From an uncultured Burkholderiaceae bacterium (GTDB lineage: Bacteria > Pseudomonadota > Gammaproteobacteria > Burkholderiales > Burkholderiaceae_F), in contig CALGWX010000001.1 in assembly GCA_937936215.1 (NCBI GenBank), positions 1 to 20,103 on the forward strand: DNA of 20,103 bases, given 5' to 3'. How positions within the stretch are numbered: the stretch's first letter is position 1; every line of letters starts with the position of its first letter. The notes under the pieces were generated by a model that made no database searches, was not told the DNA's origin, and worked only from the letters and a program-made list of their open reading frames with translations. Positions 1-8,310 of this stretch are shown here, in pieces. The position numbers were made by a program, and so were the translations under genes.

Positions 1-90
1 CGCCTTGGGGCGGCCCGGCGGCGACCACCTTGAGGAACGAGTGTACGCACCGGCGGCGCCGCGCGCGTCAACTGAGCCAGAAGAAACCGG

Positions 91-717
91 TCAGGGCAGC
101 TCGGCGATGCCGGCCTGGCGCAGCAGCTGCGCGGTCTCGAACAGCGGCAGGCCCATCACGCCGGAGTAGCTGCCTTCCAGGTGGGCGATGAAGCTCGCCG
201 CCAGGCCCTGGATGGCATAGCCGCCGGCCTTGTCGTACGGCTCGCCGCTGGCGCAGTAGCGGGCGATCTGGCGCTCGTCGAGCGGCGCGAAGCGCACCGC
301 GGAGACCGACTCGGCGGTGGCGAGCTGCGGCTGCGCCGCCGGCCCATGCGCCAGCGCGACGAAGGTGCGCACCTCGTGCGTGCGGCCGGCCAGCCGGCGC
401 AGGAAGGCGGCCGCCTCGTCGCGATCGGCGGGCTTGCCTAGGATGTGGCCGTCGATGCTGACGACGGTGTCGGCGGCCAGCACCGGCCGCAGCGGCAGCC
501 CGCGCATGGCGACGACCTGCGCGCCAACGCGGGCCTTTTCCGTGGCCACACGGGCGGCGTAGCCGGCGGGGCTCTCGCCGGCGTGCGGGGTCTCGTCGAC
601 ATCGGGCTGGCGCGGCGATTGCGCCCGCAGCAGCAAGACCTCGTGGCGCACGCCGATCTGGCGCAGCAGTTCGCGCCGGCGCGGGCTGCGCGAGGCGAGG
701 TAGATCAGGTCGCTCAT
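91..717 (-). CDS. maf: Maf-family nucleotide pyrophosphatase (septum formation inhibitor-like)
   Basis: A 208-residue cytosolic protein of the Maf/YhdE-YceF family. Family members hydrolyse non-canonical or methylated nucleoside triphosphates to monophosphate and pyrophosphate, as house-cleaning enzymes. The N-terminal signature LASRSPRR (residues 7-14), which binds the nucleotide phosphates, is present. So are the catalytic acidic motif AADTVV (Asp83) and the conserved GKP and GYAIQG segments. The length matches the family. The start is ATG, and the gene begins 9 bp after the rlmH stop, so it is probably the last gene seen of the hemF-nadD-rsfS-rlmH-maf run. In many betaproteobacteria rng follows maf; that would lie beyond the left edge and is not visible. 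Subfamily substrate (dTTP/UTP versus m7GTP) is not resolved by eye. Confidence 0.95.
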   Translation of the reverse strand: MSDLIYLASRSPRRRELLRQIGVRHEVLLLRAQSPRQPDVDETPHAGESPAGYAARVATEKARVGAQVVAMRGLPLRPVLAADTVVSIDGHILGKPADRDEAAAFLRRLAGRTHEVRTFVALAHGPAAQPQLATAESVSAVRFAPLDERQIARYCASGEPYDKAGGYAIQGLAASFIAHLEGSYSGVMGLPLFETAQLLRQAGIAELP

Positions 718-726
718 CGGCGCGGG

Positions 727-1194
727 CTATTCGCGGTGGTACGGGTGCCCGGCCAGGATCGACCAGGCGCGATAGAGCTGCTCGACGAGCACCAACCGCG
801 CCAGCGCGTGCGGCAGGGTGAAGCTCGACAGGCGCAGCACCAGTGGGCCGCGGGCGCGCAGCTCCTCGCTCAGCCCGTCGGGCCCGCCGATCACGAACGT
901 TGGCGACCGGCCCTCGTCGCGCCAGCGGTCAAGCTGGCGGGCGAACGCTTCGCTGGTCAGGTCGCGGCCGCGCTCGTCCAGTGGCACCACCAGGCTGCCG
1001 GCTGGGATCGCGCCGCGGATTCGTTCCGCCTCCGCGGCGCGCAGGCGCTCGGGTGGGCGGCCATCGCGCGGCTCCGGTTTCAGTTCGCGCAGGCGCACCG
1101 CGAAATTTGGCGGGAAGCGCTTCAGGAACTCGGCGCAGGCGTCATCGGCCCAGCGCGGCTGCCGCTGGCCGACGGCGACGATCAGGACATTCAC
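727..1194 (-). CDS. rlmH: 23S rRNA pseudouridine-1915 N3-methyltransferase
   Basis: A SPOUT-class, SAM-dependent methyltransferase that methylates pseudouridine 1915 of 23S rRNA on assembled 70S ribosomes. The start chosen is the GTG at 1194-1192 (MNVLIVAVGQ). It gives exactly 155 residues, the length of the E. coli enzyme, whereas the reading frame stays open about 74 codons further upstream without family similarity. The SAM-binding IGGPDGLS motif, the FTLPHALARLVLVEQLYRAW stretch and the invariant C-terminal HPYHRE are all present. It lies 77 bp after rsfS and 9 bp before maf, in the usual rsfS-rlmH-maf order. Confidence 0.96.
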   Translation of the reverse strand: MNVLIVAVGQRQPRWADDACAEFLKRFPPNFAVRLRELKPEPRDGRPPERLRAAEAERIRGAIPAGSLVVPLDERGRDLTSEAFARQLDRWRDEGRSPTFVIGGPDGLSEELRARGPLVLRLSSFTLPHALARLVLVEQLYRAWSILAGHPYHRE

Positions 1195-1271
1195 AGCAAC
1201 CGTGCGGGCGCTGGCGTAACGTCCGCGCGCCGCGGCGTCGGGTGGAAGGCAGGCGCGCCAGCGCAGACCAC

Positions 1272-1643
1272 TTACGCCGCCGCGCGCCCCCGCGGCGCGG
1301 CAGCGAGCTTCATCCGCACCGGCTTGCCGCCCCAGATCTCCTCCAGCGCGTAGTACTGCCGCGCCGCAGGCTGCATGATATGGACCACCACGTCGCCGAG
1401 GTCGACCAGCACCCATTCGCCGACCTCGGTGCCCTCCACGCTCAGCACCTCGCCGCCGGCCGCCTTCACCTTCTCCGCCACGCTGGAGGCGAGCGCCCGC
1501 GTCTGCCGGTTCGAGGTGCCGCTGGCGACGATCACGCGATCGAACAGTTCGGTGAGCTGCGTGGTGTTGAAGACCTTGATGTCCTGGGCCTTGACGTCCT
1601 CGAGGGCGTCGACGACCAATCGTTGCAGGCGGCGGATGTCCAT
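1272..1643 (-). CDS. rsfS: Ribosomal silencing factor RsfS
   Basis: A 123-residue member of the RsfS (Iojap/DUF143) family. RsfS binds ribosomal protein L14 and blocks subunit joining under starvation. The family core is clear: VVDALEDVKAQDIKVFNTTQLTELFDRVIVASGTSNRQTRALA near the N-terminus, then the GEWVLVDLGDVVVHIMQP segment and YYALEEIW. A basic, alanine-rich tail of about 15 residues follows the domain and is probably disordered. The ATG start at 1643 lies 4 bp after the nadD stop, so translation is probably coupled to nadD. This matches the common nadD-rsfS-rlmH order. Confidence 0.95.
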   Translation of the reverse strand: MDIRRLQRLVVDALEDVKAQDIKVFNTTQLTELFDRVIVASGTSNRQTRALASSVAEKVKAAGGEVLSVEGTEVGEWVLVDLGDVVVHIMQPAARQYYALEEIWGGKPVRMKLAAAPRGRAAA

Positions 1644-1647
1644 CCGG

Positions 1648-2298
1648 TCAGCGATAGAGGCGGTGTTGGCGAATATAGTCGAGCACCGCGGCGGGCACGA
1701 TCTGCGCCAGGCGCTGGTCGCGGCCGGCCGAAGGCGGCTGCGCCAGCAGGGCGCGGATCTCGGTGGCCGAGGCGTCCACCGGGGTCATGTCGATCTCGAC
1801 CACATGGCCGCCGGCCGAGTCGTGCACGGCCTGCGGCGGCGCCCAGTGCGCGTTGAAGAATTCCTGCAGCGTGTAGTTGGGCGTCAGCACCGCGTCGGCG
1901 CGGCGGGCCACGGCGAGGTGCGCCTGGTCCGTGAGGTGCTGCCAGTCGCGCCAGGTGTCGAGCCGCTCGAACTGGTCGGAGCCCATGATCAGCACCAGCG
2001 GCACGTCGGCGCCGAGCAGCGCGCGCAGCTCTTTCAGCGTGTCGATGGTGTAGGTGGGGCCGCTTCGCTCGACCTCACGCAGGTCGAGCGCGAAGCGCGG
2101 CTCGTCGCGGATGGCGGCCAGCACCATGGCGGCGCGGTGCGCGGCGTCGGTGATCGGCCCCTTCTGCCACGGCAGCCCGGCGGGCAGGAAGCGCACCTCG
2201 GCGAGCCGCAACTGCGCCAGCGCGTCGCGCGCCAGCTGCAGGTGTCCGCGGTGGATCGGATCGAAGCTGCCTCCCAGCAGCCCGATGGGCGGCTTCAC
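1648..2298 (-). CDS. nadD: Nicotinate-nucleotide adenylyltransferase
   Basis: NadD transfers AMP from ATP to nicotinate mononucleotide, forming deamido-NAD in NAD biosynthesis. The 216-residue protein starts with the nucleotidyltransferase signature GGSFDPIHRGH (residues 9-19), which includes the HxGH ATP site. It ends with a variant of the ISSTxxR motif, SATEIR. The start is a GTG at 2298-2296 that overlaps the hemF stop (GTGA). The frame is open further upstream, but that part only shadows hemF. There is no clear Shine-Dalgarno sequence, which fits translational coupling to hemF. The rsfS gene follows after 4 bp. Confidence 0.95.
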   Translation of the reverse strand: MKPPIGLLGGSFDPIHRGHLQLARDALAQLRLAEVRFLPAGLPWQKGPITDAAHRAAMVLAAIRDEPRFALDLREVERSGPTYTIDTLKELRALLGADVPLVLIMGSDQFERLDTWRDWQHLTDQAHLAVARRADAVLTPNYTLQEFFNAHWAPPQAVHDSAGGHVVEIDMTPVDASATEIRALLAQPPSAGRDQRLAQIVPAAVLDYIRQHRLYR

Positions 2299-3221
2299 TC
2301 GTCGGCCCAGTCGCGCGGGCGAAGGAAGTCCGTGTAAAGCGCCGCCTCGGGCGTGCCCGGCTCGGGGCGCCAGTCGTAGCGCCATTCGACCTTGGGCGGC
2401 AGCGACATCAGGATCGACTCGGTGCGGCCGCCCGACTGCAGCCCGAAGAGCGTGCCGCGGTCGTACACCAGGTTGAACTCGACGTAGCGGCCGCGCCGGT
2501 ACGCCTGGAACGAGCGCTCGCGCTCGCCGTAGGGCAGGTGCCGCCGCCGCTCCACGATCGGCACATAGGCGTCGAGGAAGGCGTCGCCCACCGCCCGTTG
2601 CAGCGCGAAGCTGCGGTCGAAGCCGAGCTCGTGGAAGTCGTCGAAGAACACACCGCCGACGCCGCGCGGCTCGCCGCGGTGGCGCAGGAAGAAGTACTCG
2701 TCGCACCAGCGCTTGAAGCGCGGAAAGTAGGCCGGCCCGAAGGGCGCCAGCGCCTGCTTGCAGACGCGGTGGAAGTGGCGCGCGTCTTCCTCGAAGCCGT
2801 AGTACGGCGTGAGGTCCATGCCGCCGCCGAACCAGTACACGTCGGCCTGCCCCTCAGTGTGGGCACGGAACAGGCGCACGTTCATGTGCACCGTCGGCAC
2901 GTAGGGGTTGCGCGGGTGGAACACCAGCGATACGCCCATCGCCTCGAAGGCGCGGCCGGCCAGCTCCGGCCGCTGCGCCGAGGCCGAAGGCGGCAGCTGC
3001 TCGCCAACGACGTGCGAGAAGCCGACGCCGCCGCGCTCGAGCAGGTTGCCTGCCTCGACGATTCGCGTCAGGCCGCCGCCGCCGAGCGGGCTGCCGGGGG
3101 GCTTCTCCCAGGCGTCGGCCAGGAAGGGCTTGCCGTCGAGCTGCTCGAAGCGCTCGACGATGCGCCGTTGCAGGCCGAGCAGGTACTCGCGGACGGACTG
3201 GGTGTCGACGAAGTCGGTCAT
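2295..3221 (-). CDS. hemF: Oxygen-dependent coproporphyrinogen III oxidase
   Basis: HemF performs the aerobic oxidative decarboxylation of coproporphyrinogen III to protoporphyrinogen IX in heme biosynthesis. The start is placed at ATG 3221 (MTDFVDTQSVREYLLGL), preceded by a purine-rich AGAGAC. It gives 308 residues, close to the roughly 300 of the E. coli enzyme. An upstream in-frame start would add only alanine/arginine-rich sequence. Diagnostic family blocks are present: FHPRNPYVPTVHMNVRLF, WFGGGMDLTPYYGFEEDARHFH, FKRWCDEYFFLRHRGEPRGVGG and the C-terminal GGRTESILMSLPP. The stop overlaps the nadD start. Being oxygen-dependent, it needs a HemN-type counterpart during anaerobic nitrate respiration; none is in the window. 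Confidence 0.97.
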   Translation of the reverse strand: MTDFVDTQSVREYLLGLQRRIVERFEQLDGKPFLADAWEKPPGSPLGGGGLTRIVEAGNLLERGGVGFSHVVGEQLPPSASAQRPELAGRAFEAMGVSLVFHPRNPYVPTVHMNVRLFRAHTEGQADVYWFGGGMDLTPYYGFEEDARHFHRVCKQALAPFGPAYFPRFKRWCDEYFFLRHRGEPRGVGGVFFDDFHELGFDRSFALQRAVGDAFLDAYVPIVERRRHLPYGERERSFQAYRRGRYVEFNLVYDRGTLFGLQSGGRTESILMSLPPKVEWRYDWRPEPGTPEAALYTDFLRPRDWADE

Positions 3222-3488
3222 CGGGTCTCTTTGCGCGCTACGGGCGGTTCGATCGAGGTGCCGCGAGCCGAGCGTGGCGTCGCGAGCCGCGGCGGCGAGC
3301 ATGGAAGCCGCTGCAGCCGCGGCGCGCCGCACCGCGAGGCGGCGAAAAAATCCGCTGCCCGTGCCGATCCTGCGGCCGCGGTGCCTCGCCGCGCCGCGCG
3401 TTGCGGCGCCGCTGCGCGCGGCGACGGCGGGCCGCGGAAGGCGGCACCTTCGCTGCCTCGGAGCGCCGTGCCGGCTGACCGGCGGCGG

Positions 3489-5477
3489 TCATGGCTTCAG
3501 GTGCCGGCCGATGAACTCGAGCACGGCGTCGTACCAGGCGACAATGTTGCGCGGCTTCAGGATCCAGTGGTTCTCGTCCGGGAAGACGAGCAACTCGCTG
3601 TCCACGCCGTGGTACTGCAGCGCCTCGAAGAGGTTGAGGCCCTCGTTGATCGGACAGCGGTAGTCGAGTTCACCGTGGATGATCAGCGTCGGCGTCTTCC
3701 ACTGTTTGACGTAGCGGATCGGCGCGTAGCGGTCGAACTTCTCCATGTCCGCATACGGATCCTCGCCGCCCATCTCGAGGTACCACCAGGCCGGGTGGTC
3801 GGTGGTGCCGGTGAACTGCGCCATGGTGGCGATGCTGGCGTGCGTGATCAGGCAGCGAAAGCGGTCGGTCTGGCTGCCGATCCAGTTGGTCATGTAGCCG
3901 CCGAAGCTGCCGCCCATCGCCATCGTGCGCTGGCGGTCGATGTCCGGCCGCGCCGCGAGCGCGTCGGTCACCGCCATCAGGTCCTGGTAGCACTGCGCGC
4001 CCCAGACGTTGCCCCAGATGCCCTGGATGAAATCCTGGCCGAAGCCGGTCGAGCCGCGCGGGTTGGGCAGCGCCACCGCGTAGCCCTGGGCCACCGCCAG
4101 CAGCGGGTTCCAGCGCCAGTGCCAGCCGTCGACGTCCATGCCGATCGGTCCGCCGTGGATCCACAGCAGCAGCGGCAGCGGCCCGCGCGCGTCCTTCGGC
4201 TTGACCAGGAAGCTGTGGATCGGCGTGCCGTCGGTCGACGGCACACGCACGGTCTCGACGACGGCGAACTCCGCCTTCTCGTGCCCCGACAGCCGCGCCA
4301 GCGTCTTCGGTGCGCTGTCGGCGCGGGCGTCGACGACGAAGCACTCCGGCGCCTCCAGCAGTGTGGAGCGGATGCCGGCGATGCGGCCGTCGGCGAGCGT
4401 GGCCAGGTGGGTGTGCGCGCCGCCGGCGGCCAGCGCGGTGATGCGCTCGACCTGGCCGCTGTCGACGTCGATGGTGAACACCGGCGCGTGGCCATCGTCG
4501 TCGGCGGTGCAGACGAGCTTGCGGCCGTCGCGATCCCAGTCGGCCACGCCGGGCCAACGGTCCCAGTGCGCCGCCAGTTCGCGGCTGGCGCCCGTGGCCA
4601 CGTCGATCACCACCGCCAGCGGCCGCGCCACGACCTTCGGGCTGCGAAAGGAGCGCGTCGTCGCGATGTGGCGGCCATCGGGCGAGAACACCGGCGCGTC
4701 GAAGTTCACGCACGGCGCCTCGCCGACCACCCGCTGCGCGCGGGTGTCGACGTCGATCAGCAGCAGGGTCGTGTCCAGCTCGCGGTCGGCGCCCGGCGTT
4801 TGCCGGGTGATCGCCACCTGCCGGCCATCGGCGGAGACGTCGAAGGACGGCTCGATCGCGAACTCGTGCCGCGCCCCGGGCGTGAGATCGACACGGTGCC
4901 GGCCGCTGCCGTCGCAGGCGATCACGTGCGTGAAGGCCAGGTCGTCGTTCTGGTGCAGCCAGTGGTCCCAGTGCCGCACCGGCTGGCGGCGGTAGCGGCG
5001 CGCGCTCGGGCCCTTCTTGGCGCGCTCGGCCGCGGTCGCGCGCTGCTTCTCGTGCGGCACGTCGATGAGCACCGGCGCCAGCAGGATCATGCGGTCGGCG
5101 TGCTCGGCACAGCGGAAGGCCTCAACGCCGAGCGGCTCGTCGGTCAGCATCACCGGTTCGCCGCCGCCGGCGGGCAGGCACCATACCTGCATGCGCTTTT
5201 CGGCGTCCTCATCCGGCTTGACTTCGTTCGGCTGCCGGTTGGACAAAAAACACAGCGCGCCGTCGTGGCGGAACCACGGTGAGGTGTCCTTGCAGTCGCC
5301 GCGCGTCAGTTGCGTGGCGGGCGAGCCGTCGGTGGGCACCTTCCAGAGATCGGAGACGTACTTGGCGCCGTCGCGGTCGAGCCGTTGCACCGTGACCGCC
5401 AGCCAGCGGCCGTCCGGCGACGGGGCGATTTCGGTCACGCGCTTCAGCGCGATGTGCTGTTGGACGGTGTAGGTCAC
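3489..5477 (-). CDS. S9 family serine peptidase (acylaminoacyl/dipeptidyl peptidase type)
   Basis: A 662-residue, probably cytosolic peptidase of the prolyl oligopeptidase family (MEROPS S9, most like the S9C acylaminoacyl-peptidase group). The N-terminal two thirds shows repeated propeller-like blade motifs (SPDGRWLAV, SADGRQVAI, SPDGRHIAT, DRDGRKLVC). The C-terminal alpha/beta-hydrolase domain has the oxyanion HGGP motif, the nucleophile elbow GGSFGGYM (Ser524), Asp605 in HGELDYRCP and His637 in PDENHW, so the triad looks intact. The start chosen is the GTG at 5477, because AGGA lies 6 bp upstream; an in-frame ATG at 5507 would add 10 residues. No signal peptide is seen. It interrupts the purD-hemF neighbourhood and is flanked by gene-free GC-rich DNA. 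The substrate is unknown. Confidence 0.93.
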   Translation of the reverse strand: MTYTVQQHIALKRVTEIAPSPDGRWLAVTVQRLDRDGAKYVSDLWKVPTDGSPATQLTRGDCKDTSPWFRHDGALCFLSNRQPNEVKPDEDAEKRMQVWCLPAGGGEPVMLTDEPLGVEAFRCAEHADRMILLAPVLIDVPHEKQRATAAERAKKGPSARRYRRQPVRHWDHWLHQNDDLAFTHVIACDGSGRHRVDLTPGARHEFAIEPSFDVSADGRQVAITRQTPGADRELDTTLLLIDVDTRAQRVVGEAPCVNFDAPVFSPDGRHIATTRSFRSPKVVARPLAVVIDVATGASRELAAHWDRWPGVADWDRDGRKLVCTADDDGHAPVFTIDVDSGQVERITALAAGGAHTHLATLADGRIAGIRSTLLEAPECFVVDARADSAPKTLARLSGHEKAEFAVVETVRVPSTDGTPIHSFLVKPKDARGPLPLLLWIHGGPIGMDVDGWHWRWNPLLAVAQGYAVALPNPRGSTGFGQDFIQGIWGNVWGAQCYQDLMAVTDALAARPDIDRQRTMAMGGSFGGYMTNWIGSQTDRFRCLITHASIATMAQFTGTTDHPAWWYLEMGGEDPYADMEKFDRYAPIRYVKQWKTPTLIIHGELDYRCPINEGLNLFEALQYHGVDSELLVFPDENHWILKPRNIVAWYDAVLEFIGRHLKP

Positions 5478-6271
5478 TTCGGTTCCTGGTTGACGCGGCC
5501 GGTCCAAGCGGGCATCGGCCGACCGGCCGCTGTGAAGCCCGGATCATAGGGGCGCAGCGCCAAGCGCAGGCTGCCGGCGCGTGATTTCATCGCCAGTGGA
5601 GCGGCGCGCCGGGTGGCGGGGCGCGCGTGGCGGCGGGGGGCGGGTTGGCCGCAGGCGGCGAGGTTGGCCGGCTGGTCGCCGTCGGATCGTCGCCTATCGC
5701 GGCGCGGGCGGCGGCGCCGCTGCGAAGTCGCGATGCAAGGCGAGCCTGCGGCACGCGGCGCCGCGAAGTCGTGACGCAAGGCGGTCGTGCGATGCGCGGC
5801 GCCGCGAAGTCGTGACGCAAGGCGAGCGTGCGATGCGCAGCGCCGCGAAGTTGTGACGTAAGGCGGGCGTGCGATGCGCAGCGCCGCGGTAACGAGGCCA
5901 TCGCTCGGGCATCGCCGCGAAATGGCGACGCAAGGAGAAGCGCGGCGCTTCGTCCATCGTTCGTGGTGCGACGCGCGGAGCCGAGGCCGCGGCGATGGCT
6001 GCAGCTGCCGCGCGGCTGGTTGCGCGCGCACGCGCCGCGCCGAGCGCCGCACGATGCCGGGCCGATGACGACGATGCCGTTGCCGCCAGCTCGCGCGAGG
6101 TCGGCGAGGGACAGCTCGCGCCAGGGCGGCGGCTGGCGTGGCCGCAGAGCCGCAGCGTGCGGCCGTCACCGCGCACCGCCGGCGCGGCAAGCCGCCTCGG
6201 GCGACGGTTTCTGCGCCTTGCCGCGCACTGCGGACTTACACCATGTCGGGGGACACGAAGGGCGTCGCGCC
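5478..6271. other. Gene-free spacer between purD and the S9 peptidase gene
   Basis: About 790 bases without a supportable gene. The centre (about 5711-5888) is a tandem repeat array described separately, with a degenerate echo around 5914-5937. The rest (5941-6271) is alanine/arginine-coding-like GC-rich sequence open in several frames on both strands. None of these frames has a ribosome binding site, recognisable domain or consistent codon use. No T-tract terminator was found downstream of purD. Confidence 0.6.
5711..5888. repeat. Tandem array of 41-bp palindrome-bounded units
   Basis: Three near-identical 41-bp units lie head to tail at 5754-5794, 5795-5835 and 5836-5876. A diverged unit of about 43 bp precedes them (5711-5753), and a truncated one (about 12 bp) starts at 5877. 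Each unit opens with CGCGGCGCCGCG (unit 4 onwards CGCAGCGCCGCG), a 12-bp palindrome, then CGAAGTCGTGACGCAAGGCG and a GTGCGATG end. Because 41 is not a multiple of 3, every strand frame reads through the array and repeats the same peptide pieces in turn. This explains the long open frames here and argues against coding. It resembles an intergenic minisatellite or REP/BIME-like array. Confidence 0.85.
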
Positions 6272-7588
6272 TCAACCGCGCGGCGGCGCCGTCTTGTTGA
6301 CTGCGCGCCGGCCGATGGCGCGATGGCCGATGTCCGTACGGTACTGCTGGCCGGCGAAACGAACCTGCGCCACCGCTTCGTAGGCGCGGCGTTGCGCGGC
6401 GCGGACGCTGTCGCCCAGGGCGGTGACCGTGAACACGCGCCCGCCGCTGGTCACCAGTTGCCCGTCGACCAGTTGCGTGCCGGCGTGGAAGATCACGCAG
6501 TCGTCGCTGTCCGCCGGCAGGGCGGTGACCGGGTCGCCCTTGCGCGGCGCATCCGGGTAACCGGCGGCGGCGATCACGACACCGAGCGCGGTGCGGCGGT
6601 CCCACTCCGCCTCGACCTGATCGAGCCGCCCGTCGATCGCGTGCTCCAGCAGCTCGAGCAGGTCGGACTTCAGCCGCAGCAGGATCGGTTGCGTCTCGGG
6701 GTCGCCGAGCCGGCAGTTGAACTCCAGCGTGCGCGGGTTGCCCTCGGCGTCGATCATCAGCCCGGCGTACAGGAAACCGGTGTACTCGATGCCGTCGGCG
6801 GCCATGCCGTGCACCGTGGGCAGGATGATCTCGCGCAGCACGCGCGCGTGCACGGTGGGCGTGACGATCGGCGCCGGCGAGTACGCGCCCATGCCACCGG
6901 TGTTCGGGCCCCGATCGCCGTCGAGCAGGCGCTTGTGGTCCTGGCTGGAGGCCAGCGCCAGCACGTGCTGGCCGTCGCTCATCACGATGAAGCTCGCTTC
7001 CTCGCCGGCGAGGAAGTCCTCGATCACCACGCGCGCGCCGGCGCCGCCGAGGCGGTTGTCGACCAGCATCGCGTCGATCGCCGCGTGCGCCTCGGCCGTC
7101 GTCTGCGCCACCACCACGCCCTTGCCGGCGGCCAGGCCGTCGGCCTTGATGACGATCGGTGCGCCGCGGCGCTCGACATACGCGTGCGCGGCCGCCGCGT
7201 CGGTGAACGTCTCGTACTCGGCGGTCGGGATGCCGTGCCGCTTCATGAAGCGCTTGGCGAAGTCCTTCGAGCTTTCGAGCTGCGCCGCCGCCTGGGCGGG
7301 GCCGAAGATGCGCAGGCCGCGGCTGCGAAAGAGGTCCACGACGCCGGCCGCCAGCGGCGCCTCCGGCCCGACGACGGTCAGGCCGACGTCGTGGGCGGCG
7401 GCGTAATCGGCCAGCTGCGCGATGTCGGTGATGTCGAGGTTGACGATCCGCGCGCTCGGCCCGGTGCTGCCGCGCGCGGTGCCGCCGTTGCCGGGCGCCA
7501 CCAGCACCAGCGTGACCCTCGGCGAGCGCGCCAGCTTCCAGGCCAGCGCGTGCTCGCGGCCGCCGGCGCCGATGACGAGAACCTTCAT
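6272..7588 (-). CDS. purD: Phosphoribosylamine-glycine ligase (GAR synthetase)
   Basis: PurD is the second enzyme of de novo purine synthesis, ligating glycine to 5-phosphoribosylamine with ATP. The 438-residue protein begins MKVLVIGAGGREHALAWKL, the family N-terminal nucleotide-like fold. It then carries the ATP-grasp elements: SSKDFAKRFMKRHGIPT, VIKADGLAAGKGVVVA, DHKRLLDGDRGPNTGGMGAYSP and LEFNCRLGDPETQP. The length is typical. The ATG overlaps the yebC stop (ATGA), so the two are translationally coupled. A C-terminal tail of about 15 residues (RRAVNKTAPPRG) is probably disordered. In related genomes hemF often follows directly; here an S9 peptidase gene and spacer intervene. Confidence 0.97.
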   Translation of the reverse strand: MKVLVIGAGGREHALAWKLARSPRVTLVLVAPGNGGTARGSTGPSARIVNLDITDIAQLADYAAAHDVGLTVVGPEAPLAAGVVDLFRSRGLRIFGPAQAAAQLESSKDFAKRFMKRHGIPTAEYETFTDAAAAHAYVERRGAPIVIKADGLAAGKGVVVAQTTAEAHAAIDAMLVDNRLGGAGARVVIEDFLAGEEASFIVMSDGQHVLALASSQDHKRLLDGDRGPNTGGMGAYSPAPIVTPTVHARVLREIILPTVHGMAADGIEYTGFLYAGLMIDAEGNPRTLEFNCRLGDPETQPILLRLKSDLLELLEHAIDGRLDQVEAEWDRRTALGVVIAAAGYPDAPRKGDPVTALPADSDDCVIFHAGTQLVDGQLVTSGGRVFTVTALGDSVRAAQRRAYEAVAQVRFAGQQYRTDIGHRAIGRRAVNKTAPPRG

Positions 7589-8310
7589 TCTTCGATCGAG
7601 GCGGTCGTGTAGACGGCCTGCACGTCGTCGAGGTCGTCGAGCGCGTCGAGCAGCTTCTGCATCCGCGCCGCGTCCTCGCCCTTCAGCGGCGTCTCGGTGG
7701 TCGCCTTCATGGTCACCTCGGCGACCTCGGGCTTCAGGCCCGCCCTGTCCAGCGCCTCCTTGACCTTCTGGAAGTCGCCGGGTGCGCAGATCACCTCGAC
7801 TGAGCCGTCGTCGTTGGTCAGCACGTCCTCGGCACCGGCCTCCAGCGCCGCTTCCATCACCTTGTCCTCGGAGGTGCCGGGCGAGTAGACGAACTGGCCG
7901 CAGTGCTTGAACATGAAGGCCACCGAGCCGTCGGTGCCGAGGTTGCCGCCGTGCTTGGTCAGCGCATGCCGCACCTCGGCGGCGGTGCGCACGCGGTTGT
8001 CGGTCATGCAGTCGATCATCACCGCGGCGCCGCCGATGCCGTAGCCCTCGTAGCGGATCTCCTCGTAGTTGACGCCTTCGAGCTTGCCGCTGCCGCGCGC
8101 GATCGCCGCCTGCAGCTTGTCCTTCGGCACGTTGGCCAGCCGCGCCTTGTCCAGCGCCAGGCGCAGGCGCGGGTTCATGTCGGGCTCGGGGCCGCCGTCG
8201 CGGGCGGCGACCGTCACCTCACGGATGATCTTGGTCCACAGCGAGCCGCGCTTGGCGTCCTGGCGGTTCTTGCGGTGCTGGATGTTGGCCCACTTGGAAT
8301 GGCCGGCCAT
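7585..8310 (-). CDS. yebC: YebC/PmpR (TACO1-like) family protein
   Basis: A 241-residue member of the YebC/TACO1 family. Members are described as DNA-binding transcriptional regulators and, more recently, as factors that relieve ribosome stalling at proline-rich stretches. The invariant N-terminus MAGHSKWANIQHRK is present, with the DAKRG and FTK/IIRE-equivalent WTKIIREVTVAAR motifs. The family blocks RYEGYGIGGAAVMIDCMTDNR and GGNLGTDGSVAFMF also occur. The start is ATG at 8310. The frame stays open far upstream, but only in antisense to the ATPase gene. No good Shine-Dalgarno is seen. The stop overlaps the purD start by four bases. Confidence 0.96.
   Translation of the reverse strand: MAGHSKWANIQHRKNRQDAKRGSLWTKIIREVTVAARDGGPEPDMNPRLRLALDKARLANVPKDKLQAAIARGSGKLEGVNYEEIRYEGYGIGGAAVMIDCMTDNRVRTAAEVRHALTKHGGNLGTDGSVAFMFKHCGQFVYSPGTSEDKVMEAALEAGAEDVLTNDDGSVEVICAPGDFQKVKEALDRAGLKPEVAEVTMKATTETPLKGEDAARMQKLLDALDDLDDVQAVYTTASIEE

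Noticed and set aside
40..71. Minus-strand promoter TTGACG...TACACT downstream of maf
   Set aside because: The elements look good separately, but the gap is 20 bases, outside the normal sigma-70 range, and the gene it would serve is not visible.
2538..5282. A 914-codon plus-strand open frame across hemF and the S9 peptidase gene
   Set aside because: It is the antisense shadow of two well-identified minus-strand genes in high-GC DNA. It is rich in Arg/Ala/Val/His, has no domain, and crosses a gene boundary.
3400..5730. The shared 14-mer GCGGCGCCGCTGCG on both sides of the S9 gene as insertion-site duplication
   Set aside because: The word is pure GC low complexity, is far from both gene ends and not at matching positions, so chance is the simpler explanation.
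5711..5888. CRISPR array
   Set aside because: Units abut directly without unique spacers, and no cas gene is present.
5474..6190. Minus-strand open frame of 238 codons upstream of the S9 peptidase
   Set aside because: It runs through the 41-bp tandem repeats, whose period is not a multiple of three, so all frames stay open and share the same peptide pieces. No ribosome binding site or domain.
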